Source: Ophioceras dolichostomum (taxonomy: Eukaryota; Ascomycota; Sordariomycetes; Magnaporthales; Ophioceraceae). Taken from it: 64,000 bases of DNA. This document shows, piece after piece, positions 35,306 through 45,501 of the stretch (positions are counted from its first letter, which is position 1; each line of letters starts with the position of its first letter). A program made the position numbers and the translations under genes. The DNA lies in the NCBI GenBank assembly GCA_003049485.1, contig PYST01000017.1:62001-126000 (forward strand). Reading direction: 5' to 3'. The notes under the pieces are model-generated. The model was not told the DNA's origin, searched no databases, and saw only the letters and a list, made by a program, of their open reading frames with translations.

Positions 35306-36361
35306 TATACCTTTTCGTTCTTTCTTTCTCGACCACTTCCTCCTGTTCATTCTCCTCTCTACTTCCACCTCCGACAAAACAACAAAGAAGCCTGATGATC
35401 GCGAACTAATCACAGAACCTCCTCACCACTCCTCACCCCAACCTACAGGCCCATCATCTTCATTGCAATCTCCCTACTCCACAACATAGCCGCCACGGCG
35501 CCAATCTACTACCTCCTCGCCCTCCTCGCCTCAACCTCGCCCCTTTTCCACCGCACGACCGCCCGTCCCGTCCCCGTCTCCGTGGCGCGCTCCCTCGTGC
35601 CCAGCCTCCTCCTCGCCTTCGCAATCCCCACGGCTCTGCTCTTCTTCTTCTTCTTCGCGCCTCATCTCTCCGAGAGCCACTACTCTTCCTCTATCTGGCA
35701 AACCTCCACGGTGCTTTGGTGGTCTGCCGCCCCGCTCGTCTTCAGCGCGCTAGTGAAGCTGCTCTCGACCGCGATCCGTCGCTGCACTGTGGACGGCTCC
35801 AGGGAGGGCGAGGTGTCGGACCCGTACGAGCTGCGCATGTTCGAGAATAAGGACGTGCCCCATTTGCTGTCGGCGTACCTCGTCGTGGGACTCGCGAGCG
35901 CGGCCGTGCATCTTGGGGTGCTGGCTTCTGTCGTGATGACGGATAGTTCGGATCACACTACTATGGGTCTGCTGAGGAGTCTCATGGGCACGTTCCAGAT
36001 GCCGGCGACGGCGCTAATGCTTAATACTGGTGGGTATGATCAGGCGACAGAGCCACTCCGGTTCGCAGAAGCGTCAGCGCTGCTGATGCGGTGGGACCTG
36101 ATCTTGCTGGCGGCGGTGCTAGTCGTGTGGTGTCTGTTCGAGGTGTTCGAGGTGCGGAGGCTCGGGTACGTGCGGACGCGCGAGGCGGTTGGGGCTGGAG
36201 CGGCGGCGTTGGTTGGGCTGCTGGTGCTGGGTCCGGGGGCGATGTATGCTGGTGTGTGGTACTGGAGGGAGACCGTCGTTGTTGGGCTGAGCGAGGCGAT
36301 GGGGAAGGTGGAGGGCGTTCCGGTGGTGAAGCGTGAGATGAATGGGAAGTCGAAGGGGTGA
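33061..36361 (+). CDS. FAD monooxygenase fused to a multi-pass membrane domain
   Basis: Exons 33061-33356, 33525-33796, 33977-34347, 34471-35180 and 35449-36361 sum to 2562 nt, 853 aa, with all phases consistent. Residues 1 to about 430 are a complete group A FAD monooxygenase of the PaxM/meroterpenoid type: FRVLIAGGGVAGLTLANILE, HGYNVVFNDRQRLLQVLYER, LVGADGVHSFVRSEMW, LGDAAHKPNPITGQGGNAAI. From about residue 450 there are roughly eight hydrophobic segments, beginning MVVALVLVGLAMLAARV, then PEALYLLVTVCAPVLIW, IFIAISLLHNIAATAPIYYL and others up to VGLLVLGPGAMYAGVWYW. The first two lie in the same exon as the FAD C-terminal part, so the fusion is not a joining artefact. Intron 2 ends in AAAAAAAAG; intron 4 holds an 81-nt CT tract. 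The membrane half resembles the size class of fungal meroterpenoid cyclases, but I see no motif that proves it. Confidence 0.88.
35214..35294. repeat. (CT)n microsatellite, 81 nt
   Basis: A pure CT run, followed by a short CA run to about 35304, inside intron 4 of the membrane-fused monooxygenase gene. Length polymorphism is likely. Confidence 0.97.
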
Positions 36362-37952
36362 GCGGTGAGGTGAGGGATGCTTGGGCTCTTGGAAAGGACT
36401 GCAGCTTTGGGGATTAGGGTGAAGCAGCCCTCTTGGCCGAGGGCGTTTTGGGAGGTGTATCCTGCTGCCTGGTTGTGACGACTGTGCTTTTCATCCATCC
36501 AGATGTGTTCTAAATGCGCAAAGTGAAGCAGGCAAGGTGTTGTGTACACTAAGTCCTACTCTAGAAATCGGAGGTGGACCAGAGTGTCGAATCCTGAATA
36601 CCGGAGCGTTCTGCTCAGGTGGAAAAAGAGTTCCTTCGTGCATGCATCATAATATTAAGTACCTACCTACTTAATAGTTTGTAGAGCCTCTGGTTTGAGA
36701 GAGCCTCCCGCCATGCGGCACACAGGTCTCCAGCGCATCCCAAGCTATCGCAGAACCCCAAGCAGTGATCCTCGCTGTCGAACTAGTAGCCGCCAAGACG
36801 CAATGGCTACAAGCGGTATGTGATGAGGCAGTGATGCTATCCAAAGGCTCTAGAGTTGTCGCACAGTTCCTTCATATCAGCTCACGATGATGTCGAGGCC
36901 TCGGACGGACAAGAGCAGAGCTGCCTAAGGGTCCGAGATGACCATGGGCCATCAGGCTCACCTCACACCCTCGAGTAGCAGATGTGTTTGAATGATCGCA
37001 AAGGAGGCATTCCCGTCGCCACTGCGATGTTGGGCAATCGCCGAGAGCCTAAGGTGATGTCAAGGATAGCCAACCCAGCATGCCCGCCGATCAACAGTCG
37101 CATGTCTACTGCTACTATTCTGCCCGGAAAGAGGTGATCGAGAGGTGTAAAGACGAGCGTGGATGATTTTGAAGCCGCAACGTCCATTCAGTCTAATCAC
37201 GCACACAAACGCTCACTCGTCTTCCTCTCCTTCTTCTTTAGTTGTCCGCCAAGTTTTGCCCAGCCGGCTTAGACGCTGTCATCCCGAAGATGTATGGAGA
37301 CACTCGCTGACCCTAGGCTCGCTAGCAATCTGAACAAGTTCTCGTTCCATCTTTGTCACACACATTTTTTCCTTAGTTATCTCTCAGGCGGTCTGACTCG
37401 ATCTCCCTGATGCCATCCCCATCCATCCGTCCGTGCTACTATGATGAAGCCATCACTCGTGCTTGCGTCCGGTTGAGCGAGCGCCAGAGGTAGATGCTAT
37501 GTACCGGATAAAAGCGCTGCCACACCCCACGTAGTCCGCTACCAGAAATAGGCTACATGTCTTCAGGAGATGGCTACCGGATTTATACCCGGGCCGCTCC
37601 CATCGCGCCGATCGTTGATCACCCGCGCGGGAAGGGACTCCGGGCTGCACCGAAAGGGGTCGATGGAGAAAGCTGACCCCTTAATATATGACTTGGTAAA
37701 TCCCGAACTGTTCTCCGTGAGGGGCAAAAGCCGGCCACGGTACTTCGATCGGCTTATGAAGGGCAGTATGAGGATTCTTCATAATTAGCCATGGATCACT
37801 GATCTGATTCTGAATCTTTGGTATCCAGCTTTAACTCTAGCGCGTCATCATCCCGATGGCGTTGTGGTGATGAACGAGGACGAGAAACACTGCCGCTGAG
37901 GAAAAAGACGCTGCTTCATAACTCGCCAGCTTGCTTTCATGTTCTCTCCAAC
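36362..37952. other. Spacer at the probable right border of the cluster
   Basis: No gene supported. A plus-strand open run at about 36705-36889 (AIAEPQAVILAVELVAAKTQ) and a minus-strand frame at 36963-37187 look weakly protein-like but have no start context, partner exon or family match that I can name. They may be relics. Confidence 0.4.
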
Positions 37953-38864
37953 ATGTCCAACGACAGCCTCCAAAAGCCAGTAGTGGCGTCCCTGTCGTCC
38001 CTCCTCCTTGTAGCCATCCACCTCCTCCTACTCACGAGCTGCTCCACAACCGTCCTCGCAGCGACAAAACCCTCCCAAGGCTGCGGCAACGCGACACCCA
38101 AGACACCCAACAACACAGCCATCACGGTACAGGTCAACAACAAGGCGCGGGAATACCTCGTCCGACTCCCCACGTCCTACAACGCCACCTACCCTTACCG
38201 CCTCGTCTTCACCCTGCACGCCCTCCAGGGAAGCGCCGCAGAGGTCGTCGAGGGCCGCGGCGGCTACCTCCCCTACTACGGCCTCCCGCCCCTAGCGAAC
38301 GAGTCCACCATCTTCGTGGCGCCCAACGGCCTCAACCGCGGCTGGGCCAACCAAGGCGGCGAGGACATCCTCCTCGTGGACGCGATTCTGGCTTCCGTCG
38401 AGTCCGACCTGTGCGTCGACCAGTCGCGCCGCTTCTCTACGGGCTTTAGTTATGGAGGTGCCATGAGCCACAGCATCGCGTGCTCGAGGGGGAAAGAGTT
38501 TCGCGGGGTGGCGGTCCTATCGAGCGGGTCGCTGAGCGGGTGCGTAGGGGGCGACGACCCTGTGGCGTACTACGCGCAGCACGGGAAGGGGGACGACGTG
38601 CTCACCATCGCGCAGGGGAGGGCGCTGAGGGACAGGTTCGTGAGGAATAATGGGTGCACCGCGCTGGCGGACGATGTGGAGTCCGGATTGGTGGCGAGGG
38701 CGAACGGGACGCATGCGCAGACGCGCTTCCAGGGATGCAGGGAGGGCTTCCCCGTGGAGTGGGTGGTGTTTGATGGTGGGCATACGCCGTTTCCGAGGGA
38801 CGCGGGGGTGGAAGAGCCGTGGACGCCGGGGGAGGTGTGGCGGTTCTTTGAGCAGTTTGACTGA
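37953..38864 (+). CDS. Secreted feruloyl-esterase-like CE1 hydrolase
   Basis: Likely an extracellular carbohydrate esterase releasing ferulate from plant cell-wall polysaccharide. Single exon, 303 aa from the ATG at 37953. An in-frame upstream ATG at 37818 would add 45 residues before the signal peptide, so I reject it. A hydrophobic signal sequence (SLSSLLLVAIHLLLLTSC) ends near residue 37. The mature part opens with the conserved SQGCGN. The polyhydroxybutyrate-depolymerase/FaeC-type fold is shown by YRLVFTLHALQGSAAEV, FVAPNGLNRGW, nucleophile Ser166 in FSTGFSYGGAMSH, acid region HGKGDDVLTI and His in VVFDGGHTPFP. Six or more Cys fit a secreted disulphide-bonded protein. It has no obvious link to the polyketide cluster. 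Confidence 0.9.
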   Translation: MSNDSLQKPVVASLSSLLLVAIHLLLLTSCSTTVLAATKPSQGCGNATPKTPNNTAITVQVNNKAREYLVRLPTSYNATYPYRLVFTLHALQGSAAEVVEGRGGYLPYYGLPPLANESTIFVAPNGLNRGWANQGGEDILLVDAILASVESDLCVDQSRRFSTGFSYGGAMSHSIACSRGKEFRGVAVLSSGSLSGCVGGDDPVAYYAQHGKGDDVLTIAQGRALRDRFVRNNGCTALADDVESGLVARANGTHAQTRFQGCREGFPVEWVVFDGGHTPFPRDAGVEEPWTPGEVWRFFEQFD

Positions 38865-39964
38865 TGGAGGAGGAGCTGAAGGCAAAGAGACGAGAGGTTT
38901 CACGAGAGGTTCCCGTTGCCTACCTGTTCAAATTGAAAACTAGTTAGGGTGGTTAAAAGGCTCCCTGATGAAATCGTGAAGGCCGAATCCGACATATATT
39001 CCCCTGCGTCGAAAGGAGAAACAGCCGGTTGCGTTGTCGCCAAGATCGTAGAAAAACAGGGGGACTCCGGTGTTCGGTATCTGCCATCAGTGACATCGTA
39101 ATCATAAAGAACAATGAGAAACAGCAGAGGAAGCCAACGAAAACACAGCTCGTGATGTCAGGCGAAGGGTAGGCCACGTAGGACAGAAAGTCCTTGAAGT
39201 CGATATCTAGGTATCTATTCTCCCTAAGCAGCGCCGGTGCTTCCGTTGTCCTTCCCGTTGATCTCTTTGAGGGAGGCAGATTATGGTCAGTGAGGTCCAC
39301 TAAACATGGCATCCAGCTGTGCACCGAACGAATCCCACATCCTCTACCCCCAAGAGGCAGCCAAGGCTCGAAAGGAACCGAGGTGGCATCCCTCGACAAC
39401 TCTTTCGCCCGGTGCCCCCGTCGGCATGTGTGCTTCGCGCCGTGGGGACACCCGATGGCAAACCCCATGTACTCGCCCACAGTCGCCACTTGACTTTTGA
39501 ACTTCTCCGAATCACACAGCAGACAATCCCCAATAGGTCGGATACAGGGCAGAGGGCAGGAAGGAATCAAGGCATTGAATGAAGCCGGAGCAAGCGGCGA
39601 GGAGATATAACACAGTTGAAAATAGAAAAGGCAACGGACAGCACACAGCTAGCCCGGTGATGATCGTTATTGCATTGTTAGTCAGTCGAAACGCCCAAAA
39701 CTCCGCACACTGCATGTGCCCGACGATGACCCTCAAAACAGACGCGAAAATGCGTAAATAGGCAAACAAGGAGTCATGTCACCGTGAGGCTCCGAACATA
39801 GACAGTAAAATAGCATCCCCGCGTATGCCGAGAGAGAGAGAGAGAGAAAAGGGGGGAACGGCGGCCGACAAAGTGGCATGAAGGACAAGAAAACGGGGGG
39901 ACGGTGAAGAAAAGGAAAAGTATATGCCACGAACAGGCCCTGTGTTCCAAAGGCCAGATCGCAA
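38865..39964. other. Spacer with weakly supported minus-strand membrane-like frames
   Basis: Two overlapping minus-strand frames, 39769-39512 and 39570-38953, contain hydrophobic stretches (LAVCCPLPFLFSTVLYLLAA and CVFVGFLCCFSLFFMITMSL). They could be exons of a small membrane protein, but no splice pair joins them convincingly and no family is recognised. Treat as unproven. Confidence 0.25.
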
Positions 39965-41527
39965 TCACGCCCCCCTCGGCCTCGCCTTAGCCTTAGCCTT
40001 CTCCTTCTTCTCGGCCTTCAGCTTCTTCTTCATCTCCTCGTTCTTCTCCTCCAGCTTCCTCTTCGCCTTCTGCTGCTCCTCCTGCGTCTTGGCCACCGGC
40101 TTAAAGAACCCCTCCAGGCGCTGCTGCTGCGAGCTCTTGAGGTTCTTGTCCAGTCGCGCCGCTCCCGCCCTCACCCTGTCCTCGGAGAAGCCCTTCTCGG
40201 CCACCAGGAACTGCACCAAACCCTCCACGTCCGGCTTGTCCCACTTCACGTCGCAGTCCGGGTGGTCGGCGGGCCGAACGTCCGGGTTGAAGAACAGGTC
40301 TCGCGCGTCCTCGAACGGCCAGTCGTCCGGCAGCGTGTACTTCAGCTCGCCCTTCTTGATCTTTTCGACGATCGTCTCCAGGTCGCCGTGCTCGCGGATC
40401 AGCTTCAGCGCCGTGCTGGGGCCGACTTTGGGGATCGGGTCGAGGTAGTCGCAGCCTAGGAGGATGCAGAGGTCGACGAACTAGCAGGAGAACGAAAGGT
40501 GATAAACCCATTCATCAAACAGGTCAGCATACTTTATACGCGAAAAAATTATCGGGGCCTGGAAGAAAGACGTGGTGGATAGGCAGGGAAGGGAGGGAGG
40601 TAGGTAGGGTGCACTGGGCAGCAACGGACCTGCTTCCGGTTCATATCCAAACCCTCAAGCACCTTGTCAACGTGAATCTCCTGGATCGGCTCCTTCCTCT
40701 GCTCCGAGAACGTCAGGTGCCTCAGCAGAATGGGCGAGTCGAAGCACAGCGTGTCCATGTCCTCGCTCGCGGCGGCGAACACCTTGCCCGCGCGCGCGAG
40801 CACGGCGCACTGGGCCTCGGCCTCGGTGGGCGCGATGATGAAAGGGATGCCCATCAGCCTCAGCAGGCGCTGGCACTCGGCGTTGTGCTCCTTGGTGACC
40901 TTGACGGTGCGGCGCGAGAACTTCTCGACGTCCTCGGCCGTGCCCGTCTCCTTGGCCTCCTCCAGCCCTTCGAGAGCCTCCTGCTTGCGCTGGTAGCGGC
41001 GCGCCAGCTCGCCGGACTTGAGCTTGGGGGGAGCCCCGTCGAATACGTAGAGCGGCTTGATCCCGTTGTCGACCATGCGCAGCGTCCGGTAGAACATGCC
41101 CATCAGGTGGGAGGTCGTCTGGCCGTCCTCGTTCGTGAGGACCTCGCCGTTGGAGCGGACCGCGATGAGGAAGGAGTAGATGCTCATTGATCTGCATGGA
41201 GGAGGAGGGCGCGTAGTGGAAGGACGTGGGATCGTCGTGTCAGTCAGTCAGTCAGTCTGGACACCGTGAGTACTATATCCGAATAACTCGGCGGGATCGG
41301 ACTTCAGTAGGAGGACGTGGAAGAGGGGCAAGACGCACGCATCCTATGGTTCATGACCGAAGGTTAGCATTGGTTTGAAGGACGCCTCTAGTCGCGCGAA
41401 TTGGCAAAATAGCAGGCGGAGCACTCACAATAGCAACCTTCCGACCGAAGTGGTTTTTGATCTCGCCCGTCTTGACGGCGGCAGGAGCATTCTCCTTGAT
41501 GATCGTAAAGAGCTGTTTAATACCCAT
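39965..41527 (-). CDS. FEN1: Flap endonuclease 1 (FEN1 / Rad27)
   Basis: Structure-specific nuclease that removes 5' flaps in Okazaki-fragment maturation and long-patch base-excision repair; nuclear, bound to PCNA. Exons on the minus strand are 41527-41429, 41343-41339, 41191-40630 and 40480-39965 (1182 nt, 393 aa, the normal FEN1 length). Metal ligands are all present: Asp34 (VAIDAS, its codon carried by the 5-nt second exon), Asp86 (YVFDGAPP), Glu158/Glu160 (APTEAEAQC), Asp179/Asp181 (ASEDMDTLCF) and Asp233 (LLGCDYLDP). The N-terminal block is MGIKQLFTIIKENAPAAVKT. The PCNA-interacting box QQRLEGFF sits near the C-terminus, followed by a Lys-rich tail. All introns are GT-AG (85, 147 and 149 bp). 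A single-copy housekeeping gene unrelated to the cluster. Confidence 0.97.
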
Positions 41528-44379
41528 CTTGTCCGCTGGCCGATTCGTCCGGTAATGCCTGTGAGAAAGAGGCAATCGAGCACCTGCAGCGTAGGCGGTG
41601 GTACCGGCAAAATTGGCGATATCGGGTTGTCTTTTTTCGACCTGCGGTTCTCGAATCCAAATGGTAAAGATCGTGATGTCACGAATCAAAACGCTGAAGG
41701 ACTCGCCAACGCGTTAAGCTTCACGAAAGGCACGCGTGTTGCGACGCGATCACGTGAATGCTTTTTAATTGAGCCCCGCTGAATGGTGGACTTCACCCCG
41801 CCTGGCCAGCCTGCGTTGGCACGCATTCCGGGATCGAGTCCAGCATGGGACCAGAATCTACAAGCCGCACTTTAGATTGACGGCCTCAGTACCAGCATGT
41901 TCAAGGTCTTCAAGACGACCATTTTACGGGCAGGTGCCTTCATTTAGCGTTGCAATGCTAGGAAATTCCCCTCCTTAACGACTTTTCCTCGATCAGTCTC
42001 TGCGACAGTGCTTCGTTACAACCTCTTCGGGTTCACTGCCAGGGAATTTCTGTTTCATTCCACTAACGGCCGGACCGAGTGGCAGGCCCGACTTGGCTCC
42101 CTGGTGCAGCCGGACCCGACGACGGCAACAGTTGAGCGGCGATCGCCCGGTCTGGATCGGCCCACGCCAACCGAATCCAAGTGCCGGTATGCCAGAGCCG
42201 GAGCATGATGTGCCAAGTCGAACAGCATAGGCTAAATGTGTGTGGAAGTTTCGTCAGGGTGAACTCTTGGAGTTCTCGGCCCTCTTCCCTTTTTCTTCCT
42301 TTTCCCTTTTCTCTCTGACGATCCCGTCCGATGTGAAGTACGGCTCCCGACAAGCGCCAGCGTATGATCGACGGGCCCTCCCAAGAAATCCGCCCAAAAA
42401 CAATCTGGGGATATGCAGCCAATGATCTTTTTGAGGCAAAATATGGCTCGCATACCTACCAAGGTTTGTATTCTGATCAGGACACTTGCCAAGAAACATC
42501 CTGTCGGGGCGGACTTGGTGCTTTGAGTTCGGCAAGGACCGACCTATGTAGACGCACGAACGCCTGCTACTATGAGGTTCGGACGCAGTCAATAGGGGAG
42601 AGGGAGATCCAACCCTGTGTGATGCGCATCTAGCCCTTTCTCCCGCCATCAGATGCCCCAAAGCAATGGCATACGACTGATTGAAACTCATACGGCGCCT
42701 CATGTGGTCTGTTATCTGTGCTGGCCAACATAATGGAGCCGTCCTGCAAGACTCTTGAGATAATGCACCGACTGAGTGTCGAACAGATTCGCTTCTGCCC
42801 ATCACCGTCGCCAAAGACGGACACCCGAGCAGATCCATCAGGCAGTTGGAGGAAGTCTTGCATGCAGCCTCGGAGCAGCCCGCTTAAGGGATTCGGCAGA
42901 ATGTGGCTTCCAGAACAGCGACATGGAAATCCACGGGATGCCGAGTAGGGCAGAGCGAGGAAGAAACAACTTGCGTTGTGGATTCCGTCCTATTGGGCGC
43001 ATGTATGGAGAATGGCCTCTTCAGATCGCAGCCGCGAAGCGCGAATAACAACCTGCGGATTCTTGACTGACGACCAACCAGAGCGGCACACTTCAGCACG
43101 TTTTTGGACGCACCGACAGGTTCTTCCAGGCTTCATCAAGCAGGGCCAGAAGGGAGGGAGGCCAAGGCTGCAGTACTAATACCCACGAATTGAATTCCTT
43201 GATGAGGCACAAGCAGGAGTGTCTGGCCCTCGGTCGCCAAGGCAACTTGGCAGGTTTCGAAGCGCTACTCATCAAAAACTTCCGCCGGCCGTCGGCTCGG
43301 CGTTCAAGCAAGTAGCAGCCACGAACCACAGAGACAGGCTGGCATCGACGACCTGTCGAAGTCGAGACGATGATCCGCGTCGCCACATGGAGATTTTGAG
43401 CTTGGCAGAACGTCTGGTCTCTGTCTCTCTCTCTCTCGCGCTCTTGGCTCGACCCAGAACCGGAACGAGACGGCAGTTGCTGGCGAGTCCAAAAGAACCT
43501 AGACCTTCCAAGAGTCCATATCGTAAACAGTGCCGGATGTGCCGAACTTGCAGCACTTGGCTGAGATGAACACCACCACTCGGCGGACAGGGATGGACGA
43601 ACAGAAAAGAAGCCAAGGATAGATACGCCGATGTCATATGGAGGACACGACGGAAAAAAAGGGGGGGAAACGATAAACATAGGGTTGCGAGACAAGCGAT
43701 GACGACGCCGAGGTCGTAGGGTCCATACACATGAGGCTCTGCTGCGGCGGAGGAGTCGCTCCAGGTCCAGACTTTCCAGAAACCAGGAACCACCATGGGG
43801 CTGCTGGCTGGCCCACTGTTCAATTTTGGAACATTGCAGGAGCAAAGTCGTGAAGTTTTGGAAACGAGAGACTCGGCTGAAAAAAAAAGGTCGAAAAGAT
43901 AAGGGAATGAGGGAGGGAGGTTTGGTGTGACAGATGGGAAGCAAGCGAGCAAGAAGCCCAACGGCGTTGTTGAAAGGTGATGAACAACATGATGGGTGCA
44001 TGCATGGCATTCACACGAAAGCGCATGCCAAAAATAAGAAGATACTCATCCATCACTCAACTCAGCCGACGACTCACCGTCTGAAATTAGCGCTCAGGTA
44101 CCAGAGTGCCGGAGTCGTCTGGTGCCTATCCTATCTTCTCTCGCCTCAGCACCCCCCAGCCAGCCCAGGTTTGTGAAATGCGATTCTGAAAAAGAAACGC
44201 TCCAATCTCCAACCCTGTCTTTCTTTTCCGTCAAAGATAAAAATCAGCTGATTTTTACATCAACGTTTCCGTTTCCAAGCGGTTCCAAGACCCTTCGCGT
44301 TTCGGTGGCTTGTCCTTTTCACAAGTCCGTCCCTCTTGGCCCCCCGGCTAGTTCTGAAGCAAGCCGCCCCTGAAAAAGA

Positions 44380-44416
<37 letters not shown>

Positions 44417-45501
44417 AAAGTGGCTGCTGACATAAACAGATTCAAGTTGTTCCCCTGTCTCCCTCCCAGCTTCTTCCACTCCACGAAAAGGATCGTCTGA
44501 AAAAAGCAGTTCGTGCGTGTGCCGCAACTTGCAGCATTGGAACGTGGCCGGCCCTTCTTGCTTGCATGCTTGCTTGGATAGGTGGCGTAGGTCGCCAAGG
44601 GAAAAAGGGGGGACAGATGAGTCCAAAGTTGGATGTGTGTGGGAGTGGGAGAGTTGATGATCGCCCCTGTGCGTTTGCACATCCTTCTGTCAAAGGCCTG
44701 GACCGACATGGGCTGTTCCTTTTCCGTTTGTCAGCAGCAGTATGAACTGGACCTAAGAGAAGTCTGGGTTTGATACCGAAATCATGGCTGAAGAATCTGG
44801 ATCAAGGTCTAGGTAATTTTGAATGATTTATATATCGCTAGATACATGATACCTATATGTAGGCAGGCTTAAAAAGCTATATGACAATTGGGAGTCTGTG
44901 GTACCACCGGAATCTAGAAGGGTTGTTTGCAGGCAAATTACCGTCGTCCTCCAGGGGGTACATGCAATAGGTTAAGTAAAAACGGAAAAAAAAGAGAAAA
45001 CGTAGCGACAGCATCAACCATCTCTTCCTCTTCCCCCCGCGTCTTGACTCCTAGGGCCGACCCATGGGTGGCGGCATTCCCTCTGGCTCTGGTAGCCTGC
45101 CTGCCTAGACTCCTCCGTCCTATCTTCCCCCTCTCCCTCCTGAAAAGAACTATGCAAAAAACGTGGGACTTTAAAAACAAGCCGAGAATATTCACAGGTG
45201 AGGTTAGATTTGTAGGGGAAGAAAAGGGAGGATGAAAATATTCCAAGAATGGTAACTTTTTGCGTCCAGCGCGCCACACACAGTTAGGAGAAGCGCTTCT
45301 ACCACGGGTAGACGCAAGGGGTGTGAACTGGACAGAACGCGAAGTCCTGTACAGTCCAGTCTCTCTTGCGTTTCGAGCGCAGGTGCTGCTGGTTCTTCGC
45401 GCAAAAATAGCCCGTTCGGAAGAGGTTGACTGAGCAGCCTCGTCCGAGAGAAACGAAGTGTATGCAGAGCTCGTTGAATTTTTTTGGCGAAGACCCGAAG
45501 C
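41528..45501. other. Gene-poor spacer between FEN1 promoter and noxA 3' end
   Basis: Contains the FEN1 promoter side and the noxA terminator side. A CA microsatellite is at 44381-44410. Open frames of up to 305 codons (43093-44010, minus) lack any domain signature and have UTR-like composition. Confidence 0.45.
44381..44410. repeat. (AC)15 microsatellite
   Basis: Thirty bases of perfect AC dinucleotides, non-coding. Confidence 0.95.

Noticed and set aside
35162..35489. Ser-Leu and Arg-Glu repeat proteins
   Set aside because: Translations of the CT microsatellite in an intron on either strand.
37818..37952. 45-codon N-terminal extension of the feruloyl esterase
   Set aside because: It would place a charged, non-conserved segment before a clear signal peptide.
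43093..44010. 305-codon minus-strand frame
   Set aside because: No motif, skewed composition with Ser/Phe/Leu runs, competing frames on both strands; typical of UTR or spacer.
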